Positions 34,328 through 43,356 of a stretch of DNA of 64,000 nt are shown one piece after another (the stretch's first letter is position 1; every line of letters begins with the position of its first letter). Below the pieces are notes generated by a model. The model saw only the letters and a list, made by a program, of their open reading frames with translations, searched no databases and had not been told where the DNA came from. The position numbers were made by a program, and so were the translations under genes. Source of the DNA: Streptomyces pyxinicus (GTDB lineage: Bacteria; Actinomycetota; Actinomycetes; Streptomycetales; Streptomycetaceae); contig NZ_JANUGP010000005.1 in assembly GCF_024753135.1 (NCBI RefSeq), positions 62,001 through 126,000 of the forward strand, in the 5' to 3' direction.

Positions 34328-34467
34328 GGCGGACTCCCTGTCGTACGACGGTTCGATCAAGGGCGAGGCTAACAACCGGGGCGCGGGTCCGGGTCGGGGT
34401 CCTGGGGTAGGAAGGGTGCTGTCGCCCCCACCGCCGGTGCTCGTGCCGGCAGTAAGGAGATCGTGCC

Positions 34468-35913
34468 GTGTCCTCCCTCTTCCCCGCCCTGGTGGACGGT
34501 CCGGGTGACCGGGTCGCCCTGCGCTTCGGTGACCGGTCGCTGACGTACGGCGCGCTCGCGGGCGCCGCCGGCGCGCTGGCCGGCCGGCTGCGCGGTGCCG
34601 GGCGGGTCGCCGTGTGGGCCACCCCGGAGCTGGAGACCGCCGTCGCGGTGCCGGGCGCGCTGCTCGCCGGGGTGGCCGCGGTGCCGCTGAACCCGAAGTC
34701 GGGTGAGAAGGAGCTGGCGCACATCCTGTCCGACAGCGCACCGGCGCTCGTGCTGGTCGCGCCGGGGGCGGAGTTGCCGCCGGTGCTCGATCACCTGGAG
34801 CGGGTGGTGGTGGACGTGTCCGCCTCCGGCGCGCTGCCCGAGGTGGCGGCCGGGGCGGAGGACCCCGCGCTGGTCGTCTACACGTCGGGGACGACCGGCC
34901 CGCCCAAGGGAGCCGTGCTGCCGCGCCGGGCGCTGACCACGACCCTGGACGCGCTCGCCGACGCCTGGCAGTGGACCGGCGCCGACGTGCTGGTGCACGG
35001 GCTGCCGCTGTTCCATGTGCACGGACTGGTGCTGGGCGTCCTCGGCCCGCTGCGGCGCGGCGGCTCGCTGCGCCACCTCGGCCGGTTCAGCCCGGAGGGC
35101 GTCGCCCGGGAGCTGACCGACGGCGCCACCATGCTGTTCGGCGTGCCGACGATGTACCACCGCCTCGCCGAGGCACTCCCCACGGACCCCGGGCTGGCGA
35201 AGGCGCTCGGCCGGGCCCGGCTGCTGGTGTCCGGCTCGGCCGCGCTGCCGGTGCACGACCACGAGCGGATCGCGGCGGCCACCGGGCGCCGGGTGATCGA
35301 GCGGTACGGCATGACCGAGACCCTGATGAACACCAGCGTCCGCGCCGACGGCGAGGCCCGCGCGGGCACGGTCGGCGTGCCGCTGCCCGGGGTGGAGCTG
35401 CGGCTGGTGGAGGAGGACGGGACGCGGATCGAGGCGTACGACGGCGAGAGCGTCGGGGAGATCCAGGTGCGCGGCCCGAACCTGTTCACCGCGTACCTGA
35501 ACCGGCCCGACGCCACCGCCGCCGCGTTCACCGGGGACGGCTGGTTCCGCACCGGGGACATGGCGGTGCGGGAGCCGGACGGGTACGTGCGGATCGTCGG
35601 CCGCAAGGCCACCGACCTGATCAAGAGCGGCGGTTACAAGATCGGTGCGGGCGAGATCGAGAACGCGCTGCTGGAGCATCCGGGGGTGCGCGAGGCGGCG
35701 GTCACCGGGGAGCCGGACGCCGACCTGGGCGAGCGGATCGTCGCGTGGATCGTGCCGGCGGACCCGCAGTCGCCGCCCGGCGCCGAGGAGTTGGCCGACC
35801 ACGTGGCCCGGCGGCTGGCCCCGCACAAGCGGCCCCGCGTGGTCAGGTACCTGGACGTGCTCCCCCGCAACGACATGGGGAAGATCATGAAGCGGGCCCT
35901 CACCGATGCCTGA
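34468..35913 (+). CDS. matB: Malonyl/methylmalonyl-CoA synthetase
   Basis: The 481-residue acyl-adenylate-forming enzyme closely resembles S. coelicolor MatB (SCO2444), which activates malonate and methylmalonate to their CoA esters. ATP motifs are YTSGTTGPPKGAV, RYGMTETLMN and GWFRTGDMA, and the C-terminal catalytic Lys lies in NDMGKIMKRAL. GTG 34468 has AAGGAG 8 nt upstream. The stop overlaps the start of the carboxyltransferase gene by 8 nt. Products would feed fatty-acid or polyketide synthesis. Confidence 0.92.
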   Translation: MSSLFPALVDGPGDRVALRFGDRSLTYGALAGAAGALAGRLRGAGRVAVWATPELETAVAVPGALLAGVAAVPLNPKSGEKELAHILSDSAPALVLVAPGAELPPVLDHLERVVVDVSASGALPEVAAGAEDPALVVYTSGTTGPPKGAVLPRRALTTTLDALADAWQWTGADVLVHGLPLFHVHGLVLGVLGPLRRGGSLRHLGRFSPEGVARELTDGATMLFGVPTMYHRLAEALPTDPGLAKALGRARLLVSGSAALPVHDHERIAAATGRRVIERYGMTETLMNTSVRADGEARAGTVGVPLPGVELRLVEEDGTRIEAYDGESVGEIQVRGPNLFTAYLNRPDATAAAFTGDGWFRTGDMAVREPDGYVRIVGRKATDLIKSGGYKIGAGEIENALLEHPGVREAAVTGEPDADLGERIVAWIVPADPQSPPGAEELADHVARRLAPHKRPRVVRYLDVLPRNDMGKIMKRALTDA

Positions 35914-37303
35914 GCGGCTCTCGGCGCGGCGGTTCCTGGCCCTGGTGACGGACTCCTTCCGTGAACTCCCCCTGCCCGAAGGGAGTTCGGCGGCCGACGG
36001 TCCCCTCGGCTGGCAGGGGTACGACGCCTCGCGCGCCCGTGCCGCCGAGCGCACCGGCGAGCGGGAGTCGGTGGTGTGCGGCACCGGGTCCGTGGAGGGC
36101 ACCGAAGCCGTGCTGATCGCCTTCGAGTTCGGCTTCCTGGGCGGCTCCCTCGGCGAGGCCACCGGTGACCGGCTGGTGGCGGCGTACGCCTACGCACGCG
36201 AACACCGGCTGCCCGTCGTGCCATTGATCGCGACCGGCGGCAGCCGCATGCAGGAGGGCATGCTCGCGCTGACCCAACTGCAACGGGTGGCACGGCAGTC
36301 GGCGCTCACCCGGGAGGCGGGCCTGCCGCAGCTCGCGGTCCTGCGCGACCCCACGACCGGCGGCGGCTGGGCCACCCTCGGCGCCGGCGCGGACGTCACC
36401 CTGGCCCTCCCCGGCGCCCAGATCGGCTTCGCCGGCTCCCGCGTCCGCCCCCTGTACGCCGACCCGGCCGCGTACACGGCGGAGTCCCAGGTGGCGGTCG
36501 GGTCGGCGGACGCGGTGGTGGAACCGGGCGCGCTGCGAAGGGAGTTGGGGGTGTGGCTGCGGCTGCTGTCCCGGGGGGTGGTGGGAGGAGCGGCGGCTCC
36601 CGCCCCCGTCCCGGACGCTCTCGGTGTCACGGACCTGCCGCGCACCGGCTGGGACGCCGTGCGGCGGGCGCGGGCCCCGGAGCGGCCCCGGGCGCGGAGC
36701 TACCTGGACGCGTATTTCCGGTTCCGTGCCGAGATCAGCGGTGACCGGTGCGGCGGTACCGATCCCGACGGGATGCTGTGCGGGTTCGGCGAGCGGGACG
36801 GCCGTACCGTGGCGTTCGCGGCGCAGACCGGGGCGGCGACCCGGCCCGCCGGGTACCGGACGGCCGCGCGGCTGATCCGGCTCGCGGACCGGCTCGGCAT
36901 CCCGGTGCTGACGCTGGTGGACACCCCCGGTGCCGCGAACGGCGCGGAGGCCGAGCGGGAGGGGGCCGGGGCGGCGATCGCCGAGGTGTTCGGGGCGGTG
37001 GCCGCCGCCCGGGTGCCGGTGACCACGCTGGTCGTCGGCGAGGGCGGCTCCGGTGGCGCGCTCGCGTTGGCCGCGCCCGGCAACATCTGGGCCACGGCGG
37101 ACAGTTACTTCTCGGTGATCGCGCCGGAACTGGCGGCGGCCATCCTGAAGCGGCCGCCCGGTGAGGTGGCGGCGACCGCCGATCAGCTGCGGATCCGGCC
37201 GCAGGACCTGGTGGAGCTGGGGGTGGTCCGAGGCGTCGTCGGCCACCCCCACTCCCGCGACCAGGTCATTTCACGGCCACGGCGCGGACGATCTCCTGGG
37301 TGA
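35906..37303 (+). CDS. Fused acyl-CoA carboxylase carboxyltransferase (beta plus alpha halves)
   Basis: The 465-residue protein contains an AccD-like half (residues ~55-210, VVPLIATGGSRMQEGMLAL) and an AccA-like half (~265-440, LTLVDTPGAANGAEAE and VVGEGGSGGALALAAPGNIW). The AccD zinc finger is absent. Both oxyanion-type glycine motifs are present, so it should bind carboxybiotin and an acyl-CoA. No biotin carboxylase or BCCP gene is in the window. ATG 35906 overlaps matB, so the two are coupled. The 3' end overlaps the convergent subtilase gene by 38 bp. Confidence 0.85.
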   Translation: MPERLSARRFLALVTDSFRELPLPEGSSAADGPLGWQGYDASRARAAERTGERESVVCGTGSVEGTEAVLIAFEFGFLGGSLGEATGDRLVAAYAYAREHRLPVVPLIATGGSRMQEGMLALTQLQRVARQSALTREAGLPQLAVLRDPTTGGGWATLGAGADVTLALPGAQIGFAGSRVRPLYADPAAYTAESQVAVGSADAVVEPGALRRELGVWLRLLSRGVVGGAAAPAPVPDALGVTDLPRTGWDAVRRARAPERPRARSYLDAYFRFRAEISGDRCGGTDPDGMLCGFGERDGRTVAFAAQTGAATRPAGYRTAARLIRLADRLGIPVLTLVDTPGAANGAEAEREGAGAAIAEVFGAVAAARVPVTTLVVGEGGSGGALALAAPGNIWATADSYFSVIAPELAAAILKRPPGEVAATADQLRIRPQDLVELGVVRGVVGHPHSRDQVISRPRRGRSPG

Positions 37304-40300
37304 CCGAGCCGCCCTTGTCGTCGTGGGCCGAGGCCCGCAGGGAGACGGTCGCGGCGCCGCGCGGCACGTCCAGGGTGCCACGCCAGGAGGCGCCGGTGCC
37401 GGTGAGCCGTACCGGCTTCCAGGTGGCGCCGGCGTCGTAGGACACCTCCAGCCGGCCGCCGCCGATCCGGCCGGTGCCGGCCGCGTTCGCCACGTACTGG
37501 GCGCCGAGCGCGACGGGCAGCCGGTGGCCGCCGGGCACCGTGCCCGCGAGGTCGGTGTCGACGTCGAAGGAGAGGTTGATCAGCGGCAGGTAGGTCACGC
37601 GGTCCTCCGGGGTGGCCGCCGAGCGGAACGTCCACGCGGTGTGCCCCTCGGTGGCGAGCGGCCAGCGGTCCGCGTCGAGCGCGGTGTCGGTGGTGACCTG
37701 GTAGGTGTGCTCGTCGGCGGGCGCGTCCCACACGTAGGCGGCGGAGCCGGTCCCCTGGTCGACGAGGGTGCCGTCCAGGTGGACGGCGGTGGTCTGGCGC
37801 ATGCCGCTGTCCGCGCTCCACACGTCGCCGAAGCCGGTGTGGTCGGGCCCGGAGTCGCCCCAGCCGGGGGTGTTGAGCTGGATCCGGTCGCCGGTGCGCT
37901 GCTGGCCCCAGCCGAGCCCGGTGCCCAGCCACGGGTGCCACACCGGCCGGAACCAGTTCAGGGTGGGCCGGCTGCCGCCCCGGTAGGTGACGAGTCCGCC
38001 GCGTTCCTCCAGCGCGCCGTCCGCACCGGCGCTGACGGACTCGTGCCAGAGCTGGCCGGGCCCGGTGGAGACGTAGTCGGTGCGCTCGGCGGGCAGGCGC
38101 ACGGGTTCCCGGAAGCCGAGGCCGAGGGTGAAGGTGTCGGTCAGGGAGTAGCGGAACTCGCTGCCGTCGGTGGGGCCTGCTGTGTGGAACTTCACGTGGA
38201 CGGACGCCAGTTGGCGACGGGTGGGCGCATAGGTGAGGTCCCGGTCCGGGATGGCGCCCCGGTGGCCGGCGGAGAGGTCGTACACGTACGACGGGTCGCG
38301 GGCGCCGGTCATGTCGGCCCGGCCGGCGGCGCGCAGGCGGGCCGCGTCGGCCTGGTTCACCGTGGCGATCTGGAGGGGCCGGTCGGCGCCGTCGTCCTCG
38401 CCCCACCAGGCCATGAGGCGGCCGGGCGTGTCGTCGGTGACGAACAGCGCCTTGGCGCCCGCGTCCTGCGCGGCCCGGGCCAGGGCGGCGGGGTCGGCAC
38501 CGTCGGCGAGGCGGGCGAGGACGGCCTTGCCCTTGGCGGCGGCGGTGACGGGGCCGCCCCCGACGTCCACCAGCGGCAACCGGGTGCGGCCGGTCAGGAG
38601 GGTGCCGCCGGACTGGAGGGTGGCCTCGCCGACGCCCCGGACCGTGAGCCGCGGCCGGGCGAGCCGCCACACGGTGCGGTACTCGAAGCTGCCCCGGGTG
38701 ACCTGGCGGGTGGGCGCGGCGAAGAGGCTGTCGTAGGTGAGCGGCACCTGGACCGCGCCGAACAGGTCGGCGCCGTCGGCCTCGCGGTCGTACTCCATGA
38801 CGAGCTGGTGGGTCTCGGTGCGCCGGTCGACCCGGGCCGTCACCTCGCGCAGGGTGCGCCCGTCGAGGGTGACCTCGCGGTCGCGGTCGAGGCTGATCTC
38901 GGGGGCGGCGAGGAAGCCGAGGCCGAGCGAGTCGGGGCCGTGGCCGCCGCGCACGTCGAGGAAGGACGAGAGGGCGTACGTGCCGGGCGGGAGCCGGAGC
39001 TTCAGCGTGCCGGACGCGCCGACCTGGGCGGGGAACGCCTCGGTGTCCTTCGCCAGTTGCCGGAGGACGAGGTCGGCCGGGGCCGGGGCGCCCGCGCGGT
39101 CCTTGACGTGGACGGTGAGCGTGTACCGCTCCTCCTCCTTGGCCAGGCCGAACGCGGTGTGCGCGACCGGGGTGCCGGCGACGGCGGCCACGATCCGCCC
39201 GCTGGTGTTCCCGACCGGTGCCTTCGCGCCGTCCCCGGTGACGGTGGTGGTGGCGGTGCCGTGCGCCGGGACGTGCAGGACCTTGTCGGCGAGGGTGGCG
39301 ACTCCGTCCCCGGCGTCCCGCACGGAGAGGCTCAGCGAGACCGGCTCGTCGGAGGAGTTGGCGTAGCCGACCGTCTTCGTCACCGGCTTGTCGTCGTCGT
39401 ACGGCCAGCGGTGGAAGCCGAGGCCGACGCTGCCGGTGGCGGTGACGCTCGCGCGTACGGCGTCCGGGACGCTGACCCGGCCCGCGCCCGACGTGTAGGC
39501 GGAGGCGTCCAGCTCCTTCGAGCTGGACATGAGCGCGTCCTTCAGCCGCGCGCCGGACCAGTCGGGATGCTCCTGGGCGAGCAGCGCGGCCACGCCCGCC
39601 ACATGCGGGGTCGCCATCGACGTACCGCTCATCGTCGTGTAATAGCCGCTGCCGGAGGTGAGCTGGGAGCGGGCGGCGAGGATGTCCACACCGGGGGCGG
39701 AGAGGTCCGGCTTGAGGGCGTTGTCGCCGTAGCGGGGGCCGCCGCTGGTGAAGGAGGCCGGCCGGTCGTCGGCGTCCACCGCGCCCACGGTGAGCGCGGC
39801 GTCGGCGGCGCCGGGCGAGCCGATGGAGGAGGGGGTGCCGGTGTTGCCGGCGGCGACGACGAACAGCGCGCCGGTCTCCCGGGAGAGGGTGTTCACCGCC
39901 TCGGCCATCGGGTCGGTGCCGTCGCTGGGCTCGGTGGAGCCGAGGCTCATGGAGACGATCCGGGCCCGCACGTCCCGGGCCGCCCACTCCATGCCGGCGA
40001 TGATCTGGGACTCGCTGCCCGAGCCCTCGTCACTGAGCACCTTGCCGACGGCGAGGGTGGCGTCCGGCGCGACGCCCTTCTCGGTGCCGTCGGAGGCGGC
40101 GCCGCTGCCGCCGACGGTGGAGGTGACATGGGTGCCGTGGCCGTTGCGGTCGGCGACCTGCTGGCCCTCGATGAAGCTCTTGGTGGCGGTGACCCGGTCC
40201 TTCAGGTCGGGGTGGCTGAGATCGACACCGGTGTCTAGGACGGCGACCGTGACGCCCTTGCCGGTCAGACCCGCGTCCCAGGCCGCCCGGGTGCCGATCT

Positions 40301-40883
40301 GGGCGTTGCTCTCGGCCATGTCCGTCCGCACGCGGCCGTCCAGCCACACCTTGTCGAGGCCGGCGCCCCGGGTGAAGGACTTCCAGAAGGCGCGGCCCCG
40401 CTCCGCCCACAGCGCCGCGCCGTCCAGGCTCGGCAGGGCGCGGGTGCGCCGGGCACCGGCGGGGGTGGCGGCGCGGGCGCCCTTGCCGTAGGTGACGATC
40501 AGCGGCAGCGCGTCGGCCTGCGCGTCCGTGAGCCCCTGCCGGATGAGCCCGCTCACGTCGAACAGCCGCTGGTCGAGGCTGCCTTGCCGCAGGTACGGCA
40601 GGGCCTCGTCCGGTACGACGGTGATCTCGCCGTCGCTCATCCGGGTGCGCACGGCACCGGTCGCCCCGCGCGGGCGCCGCACACTGACGGTCTTGCGGCC
40701 CTGCCCGAGGTCGGTGACGGTCACCTTGTCACCGGTGACGAGGGTGACGGTCTGGTCGGTGCCCGCGGTGACGTGATCCTCGGGGGTGCCGGTCGCGGCG
40801 CCCGCCCCTGTCGTCGGCAGCAGCGCCAGTACGAGTCCGGCCGACAGCACGGCCGCGCCACGTCCGACCGGTCCCCTGGTCAT
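37266..40883 (-). CDS. Large secreted S8 subtilisin-like protease
   Basis: The 1205-residue protein has a Sec signal (AAVLSAGLVLALLP to GAGAA) and a ~190-residue propeptide. The S8 domain carries Asp217 (VAVLDTGVD), His249 (NGHGTHV), the oxyanion Asn347 (AAGN) and Ser422 (GTSMATPHVAG). About 750 further residues include a PA-like segment (residues ~760-830) and beta-sandwich modules, ending in an Ig-like repeat. It is probably an extracellular or wall-associated protease. ATG 40883 has GGAGG 9 nt upstream; ATG 40907 with GAGGG is an alternative. The stop lies inside the convergent carboxyltransferase gene. Confidence 0.92.
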   Translation of the reverse strand: MTRGPVGRGAAVLSAGLVLALLPTTGAGAATGTPEDHVTAGTDQTVTLVTGDKVTVTDLGQGRKTVSVRRPRGATGAVRTRMSDGEITVVPDEALPYLRQGSLDQRLFDVSGLIRQGLTDAQADALPLIVTYGKGARAATPAGARRTRALPSLDGAALWAERGRAFWKSFTRGAGLDKVWLDGRVRTDMAESNAQIGTRAAWDAGLTGKGVTVAVLDTGVDLSHPDLKDRVTATKSFIEGQQVADRNGHGTHVTSTVGGSGAASDGTEKGVAPDATLAVGKVLSDEGSGSESQIIAGMEWAARDVRARIVSMSLGSTEPSDGTDPMAEAVNTLSRETGALFVVAAGNTGTPSSIGSPGAADAALTVGAVDADDRPASFTSGGPRYGDNALKPDLSAPGVDILAARSQLTSGSGYYTTMSGTSMATPHVAGVAALLAQEHPDWSGARLKDALMSSSKELDASAYTSGAGRVSVPDAVRASVTATGSVGLGFHRWPYDDDKPVTKTVGYANSSDEPVSLSLSVRDAGDGVATLADKVLHVPAHGTATTTVTGDGAKAPVGNTSGRIVAAVAGTPVAHTAFGLAKEEERYTLTVHVKDRAGAPAPADLVLRQLAKDTEAFPAQVGASGTLKLRLPPGTYALSSFLDVRGGHGPDSLGLGFLAAPEISLDRDREVTLDGRTLREVTARVDRRTETHQLVMEYDREADGADLFGAVQVPLTYDSLFAAPTRQVTRGSFEYRTVWRLARPRLTVRGVGEATLQSGGTLLTGRTRLPLVDVGGGPVTAAAKGKAVLARLADGADPAALARAAQDAGAKALFVTDDTPGRLMAWWGEDDGADRPLQIATVNQADAARLRAAGRADMTGARDPSYVYDLSAGHRGAIPDRDLTYAPTRRQLASVHVKFHTAGPTDGSEFRYSLTDTFTLGLGFREPVRLPAERTDYVSTGPGQLWHESVSAGADGALEERGGLVTYRGGSRPTLNWFRPVWHPWLGTGLGWGQQRTGDRIQLNTPGWGDSGPDHTGFGDVWSADSGMRQTTAVHLDGTLVDQGTGSAAYVWDAPADEHTYQVTTDTALDADRWPLATEGHTAWTFRSAATPEDRVTYLPLINLSFDVDTDLAGTVPGGHRLPVALGAQYVANAAGTGRIGGGRLEVSYDAGATWKPVRLTGTGASWRGTLDVPRGAATVSLRASAHDDKGGSVTQEIVRAVAVK

Positions 40884-41069
40884 GCACGCTTTCCTCCACG
40901 CCTTCATCCACGCCCTCTTCCGCGCCCGAAGCGAAGTGTTGAAATGTACGCGTCGGGAACAGTGTCAGGCGGCCTGTGTGACAGCGGAGTTGCCCGGTGG
41001 TGGCGGGTAGGCGCGGTGGCGGCTTCCCGCCAATCCCCGGCGGGCGCCCCGCCCGTGGCCCGGGAAGGT

Positions 41070-41097
41070 GTGACACCGGAACCACCGTCCGTAACAT
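41070..41097 (+). promoter_or_regulatory. Candidate promoter of the VMAP-type operon
   Basis: GTGACA (41070-41075) and TAACAT (41092-41097) are spaced 16 bp apart and lie about 43 bp upstream of the Trypco1-like start. They resemble a housekeeping sigma promoter. No other hexamer pair in the 256-bp gap upstream of this operon is as good. Confidence 0.4.
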
Positions 41098-41139
41098 GGG
41101 GAGAGCACGATTCGGGGACAACGGGGAGCGGGCGCCGCC

Positions 41140-41526
41140 ATGGACGGGTTGATGGAGTTCAGGACCGAGGACGGCGCGGTCGTCATGGTGGAGAGCGCCG
41201 AGCCCAGGTCAGGGGCCCGGCTCGTCTCGCGCGGCGACGGCCCGGCACAGGCGGCGCGCACCTTCGAGGGCGCCCTTGAGGGCGTGCGCGCGGCGGCGGC
41301 CTCCGCGCTGCGCGTCTTCCGGGACGGCACGCTGCGGCCCGACGCGGTGGAGATCGAGTTCGGGGTACGGCTGTCGGCGGAGGCCGGCGCCATCATCGCG
41401 AAGGGGTCGGCCGAGGGCCACCTCGTGGTCAAGCTGAGCTGGTCCCCCGGCGAGACGCCCGTACCCGTGGCTCCCGCGGCCGTGCCCGCGCAGACGGTGC
41501 CGGATCCGGGGCCCGCCGACCGGTGA
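41140..41526 (+). CDS. Trypsin-co-occurring (Trypco1/CU044_2847-like) protein
   Basis: The 128-residue protein has the pattern of the Trypco1 family: a short beta start (MEFRTEDGAVVMVESAEP), a long helix (RTFEGALEGVRAAAASALRVFRD), RPDAVEIEFGVRLSAEAGAIIA, then GHLVVKLSW. This small constant component accompanies trypsin-like effectors in actinobacterial NTP-dependent conflict systems. The C-terminal ~25 residues are Pro/Ala-rich. ATG 41140 is used; ATG 41152 also fits. The stop overlaps the start of the trypsin gene (TGATG), so they are coupled. Confidence 0.8.
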   Translation: MDGLMEFRTEDGAVVMVESAEPRSGARLVSRGDGPAQAARTFEGALEGVRAAAASALRVFRDGTLRPDAVEIEFGVRLSAEAGAIIAKGSAEGHLVVKLSWSPGETPVPVAPAAVPAQTVPDPGPADR

Positions 41527-43319
41527 TGCGCAGCGCCGCCTGGCACGCCCGCGTCGCGTGCGGCCCCGAGGTGGGCGCCGGTTTCCTGGTCACCGACCGG
41601 CTGGTCCTCACCTGCGCGCACGTCGTGGCGTACGGCGACCGCAGGCCGGTGACGGTCACCTTCCCGCACGCCCCGGCATTGAGCACTCTCTCCGCGTCGG
41701 TCGTCGCCGAGGGCGGCTGGGCGGGCGCCGTCACCGACCCCGGCGACCTCGCCGTACTGGAACTGGACCGGCCGGTGCCGCTCGCCCCGGCCCGCTTCGC
41801 CCCGCCCGACACCGCCTGCGCGGAGCCGTACCCGAAGCTCGTCGTCTACGGCTTCCCCGAGGGGTACGACGAGGGCACGCTCGCCGAATACCAAGTGGTC
41901 TCGGGGCAGTTGATCGCCGGGGAGTGGCTGGAGCTGGTGGCGTGGAGCGGGCACGGGCAGCCGCTGGTGGGCGGGTTCAGCGGGGCGGCGGCCACGCTGC
42001 CCGACGGCCGGGTGGCCGGCCTGGTCACCGCGGCCGTCGGCACGGTGGACGTGCGCAAGGGCCGGATGCTGCCGCTGGAGGTCATGGCCCGGTACTGGCC
42101 CCCGCTGGGCGAGTTCGTTCCCACCGCCGGCCACCCGGACGCCGTCCGGCACCGCCTCCACACCCTGCTGCGCCGGGCCGCCGCCACCGGCCGCGCCCCG
42201 GATCCGCACCGTCTGTACGGCGACGCGGTGGGCCCCTTCGGGCCGCCCCTGCCGCCGGGCGGCTTCCCCTCCTTGGCGGCGGCGGCCGGCTACGTCCAGT
42301 GGGAGGTCCCGGCCCCGGAGGCGACGACCCGCTTCGCGGAGCGGCTGGGGGAACTGCTGGAGGGCGGCGCGGCGCCCGCCGCCGCCCCGGTTCCGGCGGC
42401 CGTTCCGGCTCCCGTCGCCGCTGCGGTCCCGGCCGGAATCCCCGCTCGGGCCGGCGCCCCGGAACCAGTGGGCGGCCCCCTGACTCCCCCGCCCCTTGCC
42501 GCGAAGTCACCGGCCCCGGTCTGGGCGCCCGTGGTCGTGGAGGTCGAGCACAGCGGGGCCGGGCCCGATCAGGTGACGGTGGAGGTGTCGGCGTACCGGG
42601 ACGGCCGGCGGCGACCGGTCGGCGTCCAGCGGCTGCCGCGCGCCGGGGTACGGGCCTGGGTGCAGCGGCGCATCGACGAGGCCGTGGACCAGCTCGCCCC
42701 GGACGCGGAGGAGCTGGTGACGTTCGTGCTGCCGCGCGAGTGGCTCAACGAGGCCGTGGCGCACTGGGAGTGCGGCACCGAGGACAGCACGCCGCTGGGC
42801 TGCGCCTACCCGCTCGTGGTGACCGACCGGGTCCGCCATCACAGCGGCCGGCTGCGTCACCAGCTGCGCAAGAGGTGGCAGCGGCTGGACGACGGCCGCG
42901 GAGCCGAGCTGCACCGCGTCGGGTGCGGCACCGCCGAGCGGCCCCCGAGCCTGCGCAAGCGCCTCTGGGACGGCGAGGCCGGCCTCGCGGGCTACGCGGC
43001 CCCGCCGGCCGCGGTACGCCAGCACTTCGAGGTCGGCCTCACCGTCCCCGTGCCGGTACTGCTGTGGTCCCGCACCGGCTGCGACCGCGAGGGGCACGCC
43101 GGGCCGCCCTGCCCCGGAGACGCCTTCCTCGACCAGCTGACCGCGTCGCTCGCCGGCGTACCCCTCACCGAACTTCCCCGGCACGTCATGGAGTTGCGGC
43201 TCACCGCGGCCGCCGCCGACGAACCCGACCGGCACTGGGCGAGAGACCTCCAGCTGCTCTGGGACGACCCGCGCTGCTTCCCCGAGACCACCGCGAGCCT
43301 GCACTCCCCCGTCGCCTGA
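41526..43319 (+). CDS. Trypsin-like protease fused to a VMAP C-terminal domain
   Basis: The 597-residue protein starts with a trypsin-fold domain (1-200) that keeps a full triad: His32 (LTCAHV), Asp74 (PGDLAVLEL) and Ser152 (GGFSGAA). A Pro/Ala linker (about 275-330) leads to a C-terminal domain typical of vWA-MoxR-associated proteins: LVTFVLPREWLNEAVAHWECG, LGCAYPLVV, VPVLLWSRTGCD and RDLQLLWDDP. There is no signal peptide, so the protease would be held in the cytoplasm and unleashed by the ATPase/vWA partners. ATG 41526 or GTG 41523 is the start. Confidence 0.87.
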   Translation: MRSAAWHARVACGPEVGAGFLVTDRLVLTCAHVVAYGDRRPVTVTFPHAPALSTLSASVVAEGGWAGAVTDPGDLAVLELDRPVPLAPARFAPPDTACAEPYPKLVVYGFPEGYDEGTLAEYQVVSGQLIAGEWLELVAWSGHGQPLVGGFSGAAATLPDGRVAGLVTAAVGTVDVRKGRMLPLEVMARYWPPLGEFVPTAGHPDAVRHRLHTLLRRAAATGRAPDPHRLYGDAVGPFGPPLPPGGFPSLAAAAGYVQWEVPAPEATTRFAERLGELLEGGAAPAAAPVPAAVPAPVAAAVPAGIPARAGAPEPVGGPLTPPPLAAKSPAPVWAPVVVEVEHSGAGPDQVTVEVSAYRDGRRRPVGVQRLPRAGVRAWVQRRIDEAVDQLAPDAEELVTFVLPREWLNEAVAHWECGTEDSTPLGCAYPLVVTDRVRHHSGRLRHQLRKRWQRLDDGRGAELHRVGCGTAERPPSLRKRLWDGEAGLAGYAAPPAAVRQHFEVGLTVPVPVLLWSRTGCDREGHAGPPCPGDAFLDQLTASLAGVPLTELPRHVMELRLTAAAADEPDRHWARDLQLLWDDPRCFPETTASLHSPVA

Positions 43320-43356
43320 CCGACCGCACGACCGCCCCCCACGGAGAAGAAGACCC

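Noticed and set aside
37161..40238. Open frame of about 1025 codons on the + strand
   Set aside because: It is antisense to the subtilase gene, whose catalytic triad is intact. The frame has no recognisable motif.
41523..43319. Trypsin-VMAP protein as a secreted protease
   Set aside because: There is no signal peptide or membrane helix, and it is coupled to cytoplasmic MoxR and Trypco1-like genes.
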